A stretch of 64,000 nucleotides of DNA from Cognatundibacterium aquatile (GCF_014699135.1 NZ_JACOFT010000003.1:186001-250000); one strand, 5' to 3'. Counted from the stretch's first letter, positions 1 to 10,488 are shown. A program made the numbers and translations. The notes: generated by a model not told the origin, from the sequence alone.

Positions 1-30
1 TGATTCAGGCAGGACACATAAAAGACATAG

Positions 31-1206
<1,176 letters not shown>

Positions 1207-1209
<3 letters not shown>

Positions 1210-1242
1210 TCTGCATCTTAGTCTGCATCTTAGTCTGCATCT
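1207..1242 (+). repeat. Three tandem 12-bp units starting at the tgt stop codon
   Basis: The unit TAGTCTGCATCT occurs three times head to tail without mismatch. The TAG of the first unit is the tgt stop codon, so the units behind it carry in-frame TAGs as well. A weak CTGGC/GCCAG hairpin with a T-rich loop follows at 1241-1257, but it has no U tract after the stem. This looks like replication slippage in non-coding DNA. Confidence 0.85.
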
Positions 1243-1382
1243 GGCTTTTTTCGCCAGTTCTGAGCGAGAGCAGTGCTAGAATGTGGCGCTTTACTGCTTG
1301 AAAAGTAGTTTATCGTCACTATTTATCATTATCTTGCTCAACACTGGCTGGATAATATTTATACAATTAACGGAGTCTGAAC

Positions 1383-1706
1383 GTGTTTATTTCTAACGCT
1401 TATGCGCAATCTGCGGGTGCTGGTGCTGATGGTGGCCTGATGAGTTTCCTGCCTCTGGTATTAATGTTTGTGGTCTTATATTTCCTCATGATACGACCAC
1501 AAATGAAGCGCCAGAAAGAGCAAAAAAACATGATGGAAGCGCTGGCGAAGAATGATGAAGTAGTGACTTCCGGCGGCATACTTGGCAAAGTGACCAAGGT
1601 CAATGAGAGCTATGTGACGATAGAAGTCGCCGAAGGCACAGAGATCGTTGTGCAAAAAGTAGCTGTCACTATGTTGTTGCCTAAAGGCACCATCAAAGCG
1701 ATTTAA
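1383..1706 (+). CDS. yajC: Sec translocase accessory subunit YajC
   Basis: YajC is the small membrane protein that associates with SecD-SecF next to the SecYEG channel. The 107-residue product has a short periplasmic N-terminus, one membrane segment at about residues 20-40 and a basic region PQMKRQKEQK, followed by the cytoplasmic domain with the family signature around VVTSGGILGKV. Translation must start at GTG, because no ATG precedes the conserved N-terminus; GGAG lies at suitable spacing. It sits between tgt and secD in the order typical of the family. Its own promoter probably lies in the 170 bases after tgt, but no strong consensus is visible there. Confidence 0.95.
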   Translation: MFISNAYAQSAGAGADGGLMSFLPLVLMFVVLYFLMIRPQMKRQKEQKNMMEALAKNDEVVTSGGILGKVTKVNESYVTIEVAEGTEIVVQKVAVTMLLPKGTIKAI

Positions 1707-1783
1707 TCAGTAAATACCGGCAACGCAGTCCGATCCATATCCGGGCTGCGTTGTGCTTTTCAGCTTCCATTTCTATTTTTATT

Positions 1784-3664
1784 ATGAATCGCTACCCACT
1801 CTGGAAGTATCTGTTGATTGTGATTGCGCTGGTATTCGGTGTGCTGTACACCGCGCCAAATTTTTTTGGTGAGTCTCCGGCGGTACAAATCAGCAGCGCG
1901 AAATCGACCGTCAAAATTGACGAAAGCATGAAGGCGCGTGTCGAAAAAGCCTTGCAGCAATCCGGCCTGAAAGATAACGGCGTTTTCTATGACTTTAATG
2001 GTATGCAAGGATCTGTGCGCGCACGCTTCGCTGATACCGATACGCAATTTAAAGCGAAAGACATACTCGAAAAAACACTGAATCCTGACGCAACAGATCC
2101 GACGTATACAGTTGCTTTCAATCTGTTGCCGAACACACCGAAGTGGCTGCAAAGTCTGAATGCGTTGCCGATGTACCTTGGCCTTGATTTGCGCGGTGGC
2201 GTGCATTTCCTGATGCAGGTGGATACTAAAGCGGTCTTGACGAAGCGGGTACAGGGGCTGCAATCAAGTGTACGTTCAGTATTGCGTGAAAAAGATATCC
2301 GTCATGCTGGCATCAGCCGCGATGGCGACAACATTTCGGTGAAGTTCCGTGATGCTGAAACCCGCTCCGCAGCGAAAGCGGTATTGGCATCCCAAATGAC
2401 AGATGTGAATCTGACTGACGTTGCCAGTGCAGACAATACAGAATTCAATGTCACTATCAGCCTGAAGCCTGAAGCCTTGCAAGCCGTAGTGACCGAAGGC
2501 GTGAAACAAAACATTACCGCTTTGTCGAAACGTGTGAATGAACTCGGTGTTGCTGAGCCGATTATTCAACAACAAGGCCCTGATCGCATCGTCGTGCAGT
2601 TGCCTGGTGTACAGGACGTGGCGCGTGCGAAAGAAATCATCGGACGTACAGCAACGCTGGAAGTGCGCTTGCTGGACGATAGCGTGATTGGCCCGGTCGA
2701 TGCGAATACGCCAGTGCCGTATGGTTCTGAAATGTTCAAAGGCAATCGTGGTGGCGAGTTGCTGATTCTGACCAAAGACCCGGTGGTGACTGGTGATTAC
2801 ATTACTGGTGCGACCGCTAGTTTTGATCACAACCAGCAGCCAGCCGTAGGTGTTGACCTGAACGGCGATGGTGGCCGTAAGATGCGCGAGGCAACCCGTA
2901 GCCGCATCGGTAAGCGTATGGCGATTGTCTTGTTTGAAAAAGGCAAAGGCGAAGTTCTGATCGCACCAACCATTAACGATGAGCTGGGTTCACGCTTCCA
3001 GATTACTGGCATGGGCACTGCTGCTGCCTCTGCAGATCTGGCCTTGTTGCTGCGCGCTGGTTCGCTGGCAGCACCGATGGAAATTATCGAAGAACGCACG
3101 ATAGGCCCGCAACTTGGTGTGGAAAACATTAAGCAGGGTCGCAATTCAACCTTATACGGTTTTGCTGCGATCTCGATCTTTATGGTCATCTACTACATGC
3201 TGTTCGGTTTCTTCAGTGTGCTGGCATTGTCCGTCAACCTGTTGTTACTGGTCGCCTTGTTGTCCTTGCTGCAAGCGACACTGACTTTGCCTGGTATCGC
3301 TGCGATTGCGCTGGCACTCGGTATGGCGATTGACTCGAATGTGCTGATTAATGAACGTATCCGCGAAGAGTTGCGCGCTGGCAGGTCACCACAAAAGGCG
3401 ATTGAAGAAGGCTTCGGCCACGCCTGGGCAACGATTCTCGATTCCAACGTGACGACGCTGATTGTGGGTCTGGCCTTGTTGATCTTCGGTTCAGGTGCGA
3501 TCCGTGGTTTTGCGGTGGTTCATTGCCTCGGTATTCTGACGTCGATTTTCTCTTCCGTTTTTGTGTCGCGTGGCGTGGTGAATCTCTGGTATGGTCGTCA
3601 GAAAAAACTGACTTCGCTTTCTATCGGTCAGATCTGGAAGCCAACCGATGATGCAGCCAAATAA
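1784..3664 (+). CDS. secD: Protein translocase subunit SecD
   Basis: SecD works with SecF in the inner membrane and uses the proton gradient to help pull exported proteins into the periplasm. The chosen ATG gives 626 residues starting MNRYPLWKY; the frame stays open upstream to a TTG, but that extension does not look conserved. Visible are a first membrane helix (about 9-25), the LGLDLRGGVHFL motif that opens the periplasmic region, and a C-terminal five-helix membrane block containing AIDSNVLINERIREEL. No clear ribosome site precedes the ATG, so coupling to yajC translation is possible. secF follows after about 30 bases, so the two are almost certainly one transcript. Confidence 0.96.
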   Translation: MNRYPLWKYLLIVIALVFGVLYTAPNFFGESPAVQISSAKSTVKIDESMKARVEKALQQSGLKDNGVFYDFNGMQGSVRARFADTDTQFKAKDILEKTLNPDATDPTYTVAFNLLPNTPKWLQSLNALPMYLGLDLRGGVHFLMQVDTKAVLTKRVQGLQSSVRSVLREKDIRHAGISRDGDNISVKFRDAETRSAAKAVLASQMTDVNLTDVASADNTEFNVTISLKPEALQAVVTEGVKQNITALSKRVNELGVAEPIIQQQGPDRIVVQLPGVQDVARAKEIIGRTATLEVRLLDDSVIGPVDANTPVPYGSEMFKGNRGGELLILTKDPVVTGDYITGATASFDHNQQPAVGVDLNGDGGRKMREATRSRIGKRMAIVLFEKGKGEVLIAPTINDELGSRFQITGMGTAAASADLALLLRAGSLAAPMEIIEERTIGPQLGVENIKQGRNSTLYGFAAISIFMVIYYMLFGFFSVLALSVNLLLLVALLSLLQATLTLPGIAAIALALGMAIDSNVLINERIREELRAGRSPQKAIEEGFGHAWATILDSNVTTLIVGLALLIFGSGAIRGFAVVHCLGILTSIFSSVFVSRGVVNLWYGRQKKLTSLSIGQIWKPTDDAAK

Positions 3665-3697
3665 CCGATTGCCCAGATAAGAATTCAGGAATTCATT

Positions 3698-4636
3698 ATG
3701 GAATTATTCCGCATTAAAAAAGACATTCCTTTCATGCGCCATGCGCTGATTTTCAATGTCATCTCTGCACTGACTTTTGTTGCCGCCGTATTTTTCCTGC
3801 TGCACAAAGGCTTGCATTTCTCTGTCGAATTTACTGGCGGTACAGTGATGGAGGTCACGTATCCAAAAGCCGCTGACGTTGATGGCATACGCCGTACTGT
3901 TGAAAGCCTCGGTTATGTTGATGCACCGGTGCAGACCTTTGGTAAGGCACAGGATGTCGTGATCCGTTTGCCATTGGCAAAAGGTGTGACAGCGGCAGAT
4001 CAGGCTGAGAAGGTCATGAAAGCACTGCAGGCAAAAGACCCTGAAGTGAAACAACAACGCGTAGAGCAGGTCGGTGCGCAGGTCGGCGACGAACTGGCGC
4101 ATGATGGTCTGATGGCGCTGTTATTCGTGGTGCTGGGGGTGGTTGCTTATCTGGCGATACGCTTTGAATGGAAATTTGCGGTCGCGGCGATTCTTGCTAA
4201 CTTGCATGACGTGGTGATTATTCTCGGCTTCTTTGCGTTCTTTCAGTGGGAATTCAACCTCTCCGTGCTGGCGGCGGTATTGGCGGTGCTGGGTTACTCG
4301 GTGAATGAGTCCGTGATTATTTTCGATCGTATTCGTGAAAATTTCCGTACTCAGCGAAAAATGTCAGTGACAGAGGTGATCAATCATGCGATCACCAGCA
4401 CCATCTCGCGTACCATCATCACTCATGGATGTACGCAAATGATGGTGTTATCGATGTTGTTGATTGGCGGCCCGACCTTGCATTATTTTGCGGTGGCGCT
4501 GACGATCGGTATCTGTTTCGGTATTTATTCTTCTGTCTTCGTTGCTGCTGCCATCGCGATGTGGTTGGGTGTCAAACGTGAAGATCTGGTGAAACCAGTC
4601 AAGGAAAAAGACGATACCGACGGCGCCGTTGTTTAA
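3698..4636 (+). CDS. secF: Protein translocase subunit SecF
   Basis: SecF is the partner of SecD in the proton-driven export motor of the inner membrane. At 312 residues it has the usual length. It opens with a cytoplasmic stretch (MELFRIKKDIPFMRHA) and a first helix, then the periplasmic segment starting VEFTGGTVMEV, and ends with the membrane block carrying GYSVNESVIIFDRIRENFR, the counterpart of the SecD motif. A CAGGA site precedes the ATG. It is the last gene of the tgt-yajC-secD-secF run, since a strong terminator follows within 80 bases. Confidence 0.97.
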   Translation: MELFRIKKDIPFMRHALIFNVISALTFVAAVFFLLHKGLHFSVEFTGGTVMEVTYPKAADVDGIRRTVESLGYVDAPVQTFGKAQDVVIRLPLAKGVTAADQAEKVMKALQAKDPEVKQQRVEQVGAQVGDELAHDGLMALLFVVLGVVAYLAIRFEWKFAVAAILANLHDVVIILGFFAFFQWEFNLSVLAAVLAVLGYSVNESVIIFDRIRENFRTQRKMSVTEVINHAITSTISRTIITHGCTQMMVLSMLLIGGPTLHYFAVALTIGICFGIYSSVFVAAAIAMWLGVKREDLVKPVKEKDDTDGAVV

Positions 4637-4684
4637 AAAACGCTTATATTCGTCGTTATGATGTAACGATAGGTATCTAAAATC

Positions 4685-4714
4685 AAAGCCAGCACTCTAG
4701 CTGGCTTTTTTTTT
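4685..4714 (+). terminator. Rho-independent terminator of the sec operon
   Basis: A perfect 9-bp stem AAAGCCAGC/GCTGGCTTT with a 6-base loop is followed by an uninterrupted run of T. It lies about 50 bases after secF. The rest of the 300-base gap up to the efflux operon holds no recognisable gene; it must contain the efflux promoter, but I see no clear -35/-10 pair. Confidence 0.92.
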
Positions 4715-4938
4715 GTTAGGATTTGCCGCAGGCAGGTATTTTGTAAAAAACACTTAGTGTTGTCGTTGTTTTGATCTGTTTTCCATGCGGCGAAATGGTA
4801 TTGCAAGATAATTAGCTGAAACCTGTTATTGCCATTAAATTGAATGATCTGACGTCAGCTCAGCCTATTTTTAAATAATTACGTAGAACTTTCTTGTTGC
4901 GCATCAGTCTTACTGCGTCTGCAAAGGATAAAAATAAC

Positions 4939-6195
4939 ATGAGCCAATTGAAAAATTTTACTATCGTTGCGGTGATTGCCGCACTCGCGGGCGGCACCTA
5001 TTATTTTGTTGCGCCGTCTCAAAAAAATAAAGCCGATCCTTTAGCTGCGGGTAAAACAAGCGGAGCCAAAAATGATGCGCAGAGCCGTCCTGTGAGTGTC
5101 TCTACCATCGTTGCCCAAAAGCGGGATTACCCGGTGCGTATCGCGGCGAACGGTGTGGTGTCAGCATTGAATACAGTGGATATCCGGCCACAGGTCACCA
5201 GTACCGTGGCGAAGGTGCATATCAAAGAGGGGCAGTTTGTGCGCGCGGGTGATTTGCTTTTCACACTCGACAGCCGCACGGATGAAGTGAATCTGGCGAA
5301 AGCACAGGCGCAACTCGATAAGGATCTGGCGACGCTGGCCGACAATCAGCGGCAATTGGCTCGTAGTAAAGAATTACTGGCGAAAAAATTCGTGGCACAG
5401 AGTGCGCTCGATTCGAGTCAGACCCTGGTTGATGCGCAACACGCCGTCGTCGCTTCTGATAAGGCTGCTGTTGCTGCTGCCCGCGTCGCGCTGAGCTATA
5501 ACCGTATTGTTGCTCCATCGGCAGGACGCACCGGTATCATCAGCGTTTTTCCGGGATCTTTGGTTCAGCCCAGCGCAACAGCGACAGCAATGGTGACGAT
5601 TACGCAGATGAATCCGATTGCAGTCACCTTCCCGCTGCCGCAACGTAATTTGCCGGACGCGCTGCAAAGTATGCATGGTCAGGATAGTTATGTCACGGCG
5701 AGTCTGCCGGACGGGGTCAGTAAATTTAAAGGCAAGTTGCAGTTCGTCGATAATGTCGTGGATGCGTCATCCGGTACTGTCAAAGTGAAAGCCGTGTTTG
5801 ATAACAAGGAAATGAAACTGTGGCCGGGCGCGTATGTGAATCTGGAAATGAGTGTGCAGACGCTGAAAGATGCGGTGGTCGTGCCGCAGGATGCGGTTGT
5901 TGTTGGGGCGCGTGGTAAGTCTGTCTATGTTGTGAATGCCGAATCAAAAGCCGAGTTGAAGCCTGTCGTTGTGACGCAAAGTTTCGGTACCGATGCGGTC
6001 GTGTCTGGGATTGAGGCTGGCGCTAAAGTAGTGCTGGAAGGTAAACAGAATTTACGCCCGGGTGCGGTCGTCAAAGAGCGCGGCGCTGACGCAAAAGAAG
6101 GCGATAAGTCGGGCAAAGGTGAAAAATCAGCTGCACCTGCGAAAACCTCTGAGCAACCGGCAGCAGCATCTGCTTCCGCAGCGAGCGCATCATGA
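4939..6195 (+). CDS. RND efflux periplasmic adaptor (membrane fusion protein)
   Basis: This adaptor links an inner-membrane RND pump to an outer-membrane channel. The ATG chosen (418 residues, after AAAGGAT) gives a signal-anchor helix at about 7-24; a TTG farther upstream is less likely. The lipoyl/hairpin domain starts around VDIRPQVTSTVAKVHI, and the barrel and membrane-proximal domains follow, as in the MdtA/AcrA family. The C-terminal 40 residues are an Ala/Ser/Lys-rich low-complexity tail. The gene overlaps the pump gene by 4 bases (ATGA), which indicates translational coupling. No outer-membrane factor gene is adjacent, so the channel is probably encoded elsewhere. Substrate is unknown. 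Confidence 0.93.
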   Translation: MSQLKNFTIVAVIAALAGGTYYFVAPSQKNKADPLAAGKTSGAKNDAQSRPVSVSTIVAQKRDYPVRIAANGVVSALNTVDIRPQVTSTVAKVHIKEGQFVRAGDLLFTLDSRTDEVNLAKAQAQLDKDLATLADNQRQLARSKELLAKKFVAQSALDSSQTLVDAQHAVVASDKAAVAAARVALSYNRIVAPSAGRTGIISVFPGSLVQPSATATAMVTITQMNPIAVTFPLPQRNLPDALQSMHGQDSYVTASLPDGVSKFKGKLQFVDNVVDASSGTVKVKAVFDNKEMKLWPGAYVNLEMSVQTLKDAVVVPQDAVVVGARGKSVYVVNAESKAELKPVVVTQSFGTDAVVSGIEAGAKVVLEGKQNLRPGAVVKERGADAKEGDKSGKGEKSAAPAKTSEQPAAASASAASAS

Positions 6196-9100
6196 ATTTA
6201 TCTGAGTTGTTCATCCGCCGTCCTGTGATGACGGTGTTGCTGAATCTGTCGATCGTCGTCGCGGGTATTCTGGCCTACCGCTATATCCCGATTGCCGCTT
6301 TGCCGAGTTACGATACGCCGGTCATCAGCGTGAATGCGAACCTTCCTGGCGCGAGCCCTGAAACGATGGCAACTTCGGTTGCGTTGCCACTCGAAAAGCA
6401 GTTCGCCACCATCCCCGGTTTATCGATCATTAGTTCCAGTAATACGATAGGGAACACTTCCCTGACGCTGGAATTCGATCAGAATCGCAATATCGATGCA
6501 GCAGCGGTCGATGTGCAGGCGGCTTTGCTGCGTGCGCAACGCTCTTTGCCGGTCGATATGACATCGCCGCCATCGTACCGCAAGGTTAATCCTGCTGATG
6601 CGCCGGTATTGTTCATTGCCCTGACTTCGCCTTCGCTGAGTCTGGCGGAGCTGACCAGTTACGCTGAGCATCTGATTTCACCTAGTTTGTCGACGCTGGA
6701 AGGCGTCGCGCAAGTGAATATTTTTGGTATCAAACGTTATGCGGTGCGCATACGGGTGATGCCGGATGCCTTGTCCGCACGTAATCTGACGCTGGATGAA
6801 CTGGCCAGCAGTATTAAAACATCGAATGCCAATACACCAGTCGGTACGCTGGATGGTGATAAGCAGACGTTGACGCTGCAAGCCAATAAGCAATTGCAGA
6901 GTGCGGCAGAATTTGCCAATCTGGTGGTCAGCAACAAAGGTGGACAAGTGGTTCGTCTGCGTGATGTTGCAGTCGTTGAAGATAGTTATGAGCAGGTGAA
7001 AACTTCTGCCAATTTCAATGGCGAAAGTTCCATCACTTTAGCGATTCAGCGTCAGTCTGATGCCAATACGGTGAAGGTGGTTGATTCGATTAAATCCGCT
7101 TTACCGGGTTTTCAGGCGCAATTGCCAGCCTCAGTCAAACTGAATCTGGTGAATGATCGCTCCATCTCTATCCGCGATGCCTTGCATGATGTAAACCTGA
7201 CTTTATTGCTGACGATATTTTTAGTGGTGATCGTCATTTTCCTGTTCCTGCGCCGCATGGTCGCGACCATCATTCCTACTTTATCGCTGCCGGTTTCTCT
7301 GGTTGGCGCGATCAGTCTGTTATGGGGTTTTGGCTATACGCTGGATAACGTGTCCTTGCTCGGTCTGACCTTAGCAGTCGGGCTGGTGGTGGATGATGCG
7401 ATCGTGATGCTGGAAAACATCATGCGTCACGTTGAAAACGGTGAAGAGCCGTTTAAGGCTGCATTAAAAGGCTCACGCGAAGTTGGTTTTACGATTATTT
7501 CCATCTCGACTTCGCTGGTGGCGGTTTTCATTCCTATCTTCTTCATGCCTGGTGTCATCGGTCAGTTGTTCCATGAGTTTGCGGTCATTGTCAGCCTGGC
7601 GATTCTGGCATCTGCCTTTGTTTCTCTGACACTGGTGCCCATGCTGGCGAGTCGTTTCCTGAAAAGTGAACATGAACTGAAAGCGCCTTCGCGACTGGTG
7701 GCTGCGATGCTCAATACGTTTGAGCGCGGCTTTAACGCATCGCTGCGTGTTTATACAAACGGACTTGATCTGGCGTTGCGGCACCGGAAGATCGTGCTGT
7801 TGATTGCGTTGGCGACTTTCGCGGCGACGGCGTATCTGTTTAACGTGATTCCTAAAGGGTTTTTCCCGCAAGAGGATATCGGCCAGATCAACGTTTCTAC
7901 CGAAGCTGCGGAAGATACCTCATTCCCGGCAATGGTGGCATTGCAGGATCAGGTCGCCAAAATTATTCGTGACGACCCCAGCGTACTGACTGCAACCTCG
8001 TTTAATGGCGGCAGCGGCTCGCAGAATACGGGTCGTATGTTCATCAACCTCAAACCACGCGATCAGCGCAAACCCATGAAAGAAGTGGTCGATGGTTTGC
8101 GTAAAAAGCTGGCGGCGGTTCCTGGCATCAATGTCTTCCTGCGACCAACGCAAAACTTGCAGCTCGGTGGTCGTCCAAGTAAAAGTCAGTACCAGTATAT
8201 TTTGCAAAGTGTGGAGGCGGGTGAGCTCAATAGCTGGGCCAATAAACTACAGGAAAAACTGCGCGCTGATCCTGGCTTTAAAGATGTGACCACGGATTCG
8301 CAACTGAAAGGCTTGCAGGCATCACTTGAGATCGATCGCGATCGCGCGAACACGCTGGGTGTCGGCATGGACAGCATACGTTCTGCTTTGTACAGTGCTT
8401 TTGGTGAACGTCAGGTATCGACGATGTATACGAATGTTGATAGCTATCAGATCATCATGGAAGTCGCACCGGATGCCAAAAAAGATGAAAGCGCGATCAA
8501 CGGTATTTATGTCCGCAGCAATACCGGAACACTGGTGCCGCTGTCGAGCGTTGCAACCGTCAAACGTACGGTCGGCCCGACCTCGATTAATCACGTGGGT
8601 CAGTTACAGGCCGTGACGGTCTCGTTTAATCTGGCACCCGATACCGCATTGGGTGAAGCAACCAATCGTATTGAAAAATACCGGGAAGAGATTAAATTAC
8701 CGACCTCCATCATCACCAGCTATGGCGGTGATGCGGCGGTGTTTAAAAATTCGCAATCCGGACAAGTGGTGTTGATCGTTGCGGCGCTGCTGGTGATTTA
8801 TGTTTTGCTCGGCGTACTGTATGAAAGCTTCATCCATCCGATTACGATTCTCGCTGGCTTGCCATCGGCTGCGGTGGGTGCTTTGCTGACACTGAAATGG
8901 TTCGGCGAAGACCTGACGCTGATTGCGACTATCGGTATTTTGCTGCTGATCGGTATCGTGAAAAAGAATGCGATCATGATGATCGACTTCGCGCTGGATG
9001 CACAAAGGCATCAGAACATGACGCCGGCAGAGGCTATACGGGAAGCCTGTATTCAGCGTTTCCGTCCGATTATGATGACGACACTGGCAGCGCTGGTCGG

Positions 9101-9278
9101 TGCTTTACCAATCGCGCTGGGCTTGGGTGCTGGTGCCGAACTGCGTCAGCCGTTGGGGCTTGCGGTGGTCGGTGGTTTGATTTTTTCACAGGCGATTACG
9201 CTGTTCATTACACCTGTGATTTATCTGGCGCTGGATCGCTTCAGTGGCAAAGGCCCTATCGTCGGAGATCATCTGTAA
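6192..9278 (+). CDS. RND multidrug efflux pump, HAE1 family (MdtB/MdtC-like)
   Basis: This is the inner-membrane proton antiporter of a tripartite efflux system. It has 1028 residues, the full RND length, starting MNLSELFIRRPVMTVLL with helix 1. The proton-relay helix 4 motif is visible as GLVVDDAIVMLENIMRHVE, and helix 11 carries GIVKKNAIMMIDFAL. Two large periplasmic loops are present in the usual places. By overall feel it is closer to MdtB/MdtC/MuxC than to AcrB, but this is a judgement without alignment. A MarR regulator lies convergently just downstream and may control it. The substrate cannot be read from the sequence. Confidence 0.94.
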   Translation: MNLSELFIRRPVMTVLLNLSIVVAGILAYRYIPIAALPSYDTPVISVNANLPGASPETMATSVALPLEKQFATIPGLSIISSSNTIGNTSLTLEFDQNRNIDAAAVDVQAALLRAQRSLPVDMTSPPSYRKVNPADAPVLFIALTSPSLSLAELTSYAEHLISPSLSTLEGVAQVNIFGIKRYAVRIRVMPDALSARNLTLDELASSIKTSNANTPVGTLDGDKQTLTLQANKQLQSAAEFANLVVSNKGGQVVRLRDVAVVEDSYEQVKTSANFNGESSITLAIQRQSDANTVKVVDSIKSALPGFQAQLPASVKLNLVNDRSISIRDALHDVNLTLLLTIFLVVIVIFLFLRRMVATIIPTLSLPVSLVGAISLLWGFGYTLDNVSLLGLTLAVGLVVDDAIVMLENIMRHVENGEEPFKAALKGSREVGFTIISISTSLVAVFIPIFFMPGVIGQLFHEFAVIVSLAILASAFVSLTLVPMLASRFLKSEHELKAPSRLVAAMLNTFERGFNASLRVYTNGLDLALRHRKIVLLIALATFAATAYLFNVIPKGFFPQEDIGQINVSTEAAEDTSFPAMVALQDQVAKIIRDDPSVLTATSFNGGSGSQNTGRMFINLKPRDQRKPMKEVVDGLRKKLAAVPGINVFLRPTQNLQLGGRPSKSQYQYILQSVEAGELNSWANKLQEKLRADPGFKDVTTDSQLKGLQASLEIDRDRANTLGVGMDSIRSALYSAFGERQVSTMYTNVDSYQIIMEVAPDAKKDESAINGIYVRSNTGTLVPLSSVATVKRTVGPTSINHVGQLQAVTVSFNLAPDTALGEATNRIEKYREEIKLPTSIITSYGGDAAVFKNSQSGQVVLIVAALLVIYVLLGVLYESFIHPITILAGLPSAAVGALLTLKWFGEDLTLIATIGILLLIGIVKKNAIMMIDFALDAQRHQNMTPAEAIREACIQRFRPIMMTTLAALVGALPIALGLGAGAELRQPLGLAVVGGLIFSQAITLFITPVIYLALDRFSGKGPIVGDHL

Positions 9279-9293
9279 AACCGGAAAATACAG

Positions 9294-9371
9294 ATACTCC
9301 CCCATCATTTTAATAAAAAAGGCCTGATGTCTGCAGAAACATTAGGCCTTTTTATATACTGGGGGGAGTAT
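9294..9371. repeat. 78-bp ATACTCCCCC...GGGGGAGTAT element, copy 1
   Basis: The ends are perfect 10-bp inverted repeats: ATACTCCCCC on the left and GGGGGAGTAT on the right. The right end belongs to a fuller box, ATACTGGGGGGAGTAT, that is itself a 5-bp inverted repeat around G6. The interior carries the bidirectional terminator hairpin between the convergent pump and MarR genes. A second copy near 52.2 kb has the same length, and related boxes occur near 42.8 kb. Confidence 0.8.
9316..9353. terminator. Bidirectional terminator between efflux operon and MarR gene
   Basis: The arms AAAAAGGCCTGATGT and ACATTAGGCCTTTTT pair over 15 bp with a single G-T, around an 8-base loop, and have A and T runs on both sides. 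The hairpin would therefore end transcription from both convergent genes. It is nested inside the 78-bp repeat element. Confidence 0.88.
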
Positions 9372-9378
9372 GTATATA

Positions 9379-9810
9379 TTATTTTTCGGTACTGAAATGC
9401 TGTTTGAGTTTTCCCAGCGCATCTTCCAACGCCTGATAATCGGCTTCAGAATAATCAGCAAAATGTTTGTCGCCTTCTGCGACCACATGTGGAAAAACTT
9501 CATCAAAGCTGGCTTCACCCAGTGGCGTCAGCTTCACAAAAAACTGGCGGCGGTCATTGCAGCCCCGCTCGCGGGAAATCAGTTTTTTCTGCTCCAGCCT
9601 GTCGAGCACGCCGGTCAGCGTGCCTTTGGTAATCAGGGTTTTTTCACCGAGTTCTTTACATGTCATACCCTGCGTATTTCCCAGGGTAGCGATGATGTCA
9701 AACTGGGAGTGCGTCAATCCGAATTGCCGGACTTTGGCAGTGGATATCTGCTCAAATAATTGCATGCATTCGGCCAGCATACGTATGCTGCGGAGAAATC
9801 GTTTACCCAT
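9379..9810 (-). CDS. MarR-family transcriptional regulator
   Basis: This is a 143-residue winged-helix DNA-binding protein, presumably a dimeric repressor. Visible are the N-terminal dimer helix, the recognition region with ELGEKTLITKGTLTGVLDRLEQ, the wing with RERGCNDRRQFFVKLTPLG, and a C-terminal dimer helix. I chose the ATG that gives MGKRFLRS; a GTG seven codons upstream (9831) is also possible, and neither has a good ribosome site. It faces the RND operon tail to tail, so it may regulate those genes in trans, but no operator could be assigned. Family assignment is firm; the target is inferred from position only. Confidence 0.88.
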   Translation of the reverse strand: MGKRFLRSIRMLAECMQLFEQISTAKVRQFGLTHSQFDIIATLGNTQGMTCKELGEKTLITKGTLTGVLDRLEQKKLISRERGCNDRRQFFVKLTPLGEASFDEVFPHVVAEGDKHFADYSEADYQALEDALGKLKQHFSTEK

Positions 9811-9836
9811 AGTTAATACTCGATTTAACACTCAAA

Positions 9837-9863
9837 ATAGAAGGCCGATCATAGGATCGGCCT
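9837..9863 (-). terminator. Probable terminator of the b561-YceI operon
   Basis: A perfect stem AGGCCGATC/GATCGGCCT with a 4-base loop is followed on the minus strand by a broken T run (TTCTATTTT). A second perfect hairpin, GCACGATGT/ACATCGTGC, lies at 9881-9901, just after the last YceI gene. Together they probably end the minus-strand transcript, though the U tract is weak. Confidence 0.6.
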
Positions 9864-9918
9864 GGTCATTCAGCTGCTCAGCACGATGTAAAACATCGTG
9901 CCTGGAGAATTAATCCAC

Positions 9919-10488
9919 TTAGTCAGCTTTGATGGCTTCAACCTGAATTGCCAGTTTAACTTCTGGTGCAAAACCATACGCCATACCGTAGTTCAGACCA
10001 AAGTCTGTACGTTTGAATTCAGCAGAAGCGTCGGCACCGCATGCTTCTTTCTTGAACATAGGATGCTGGATACATTTGAATTTATTGATTTTCAATGTCA
10101 GCGGCTTAGTGACGCCCAGCAAAGTGAAGTTACCTTCAACTGCCACTGGTGTGTCGCCTTCAAATTTGATCGAAGTACCTTTGTAGGTCGCAGTCGGGAA
10201 TTGAGCGACGTTGAAAATGTCTTTTGATTTTGCGTGTTCGTTCATTTTTTCATGACCGAAATCGATAGAGGATGCATCGATAGTGATATCGACAGTACCT
10301 GTTTTTGCCGCACGATCAAGCACTACTTTACCGCTGGTTTTATTGAACTTACCACGCCATACGGAAATGCCCATGTGATCAGCTTCAAAACTTGGGTAAG
10401 TGTGGTTTGGTTCGATGTTGTATGTTTGTGCGAATGCTGGCGCCGCGCTGATAGCCAAAGCGGCGATGATTAATTTGCTGAATTTCAT
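9919..10488 (-). CDS. YceI-family periplasmic protein (first paralog)
   Basis: YceI proteins are periplasmic lipocalin-like barrels that bind isoprenoid/polyprenyl ligands; the exact role is not settled. The 189-residue product starts with a clear signal peptide ([20 protein letters not shown], cleavage about residue 20) and continues [18 protein letters not shown], the usual YceI opening. The barrel signature is followed near the C-terminus by two Cys about a dozen residues apart (FKCIQHPM and KKEACGAD) that could pair. It is the distal gene of a cytochrome b561-YceI-YceI run. The pairing of b561 with YceI is common in proteobacteria and suggests a quinone-linked redox role. Confidence 0.93.
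   Translation of the reverse strand: MKFSKLIIAALAISAAPAFAQTYNIEPNHTYPSFEADHMGISVWRGKFNKTSGKVVLDRAAKTGTVDITIDASSIDFGHEKMNEHAKSKDIFNVAQFPTATYKGTSIKFEGDTPVAVEGNFTLLGVTKPLTLKINKFKCIQHPMFKKEACGADASAEFKRTDFGLNYGMAYGFAPEVKLAIQVEAIKAD

Noticed and set aside
9293-9372. Insertion-sequence remnant
   Set aside because: No transposase fragment and no clear target-site duplication around the 78-bp element; kept as a repeat of unknown type.
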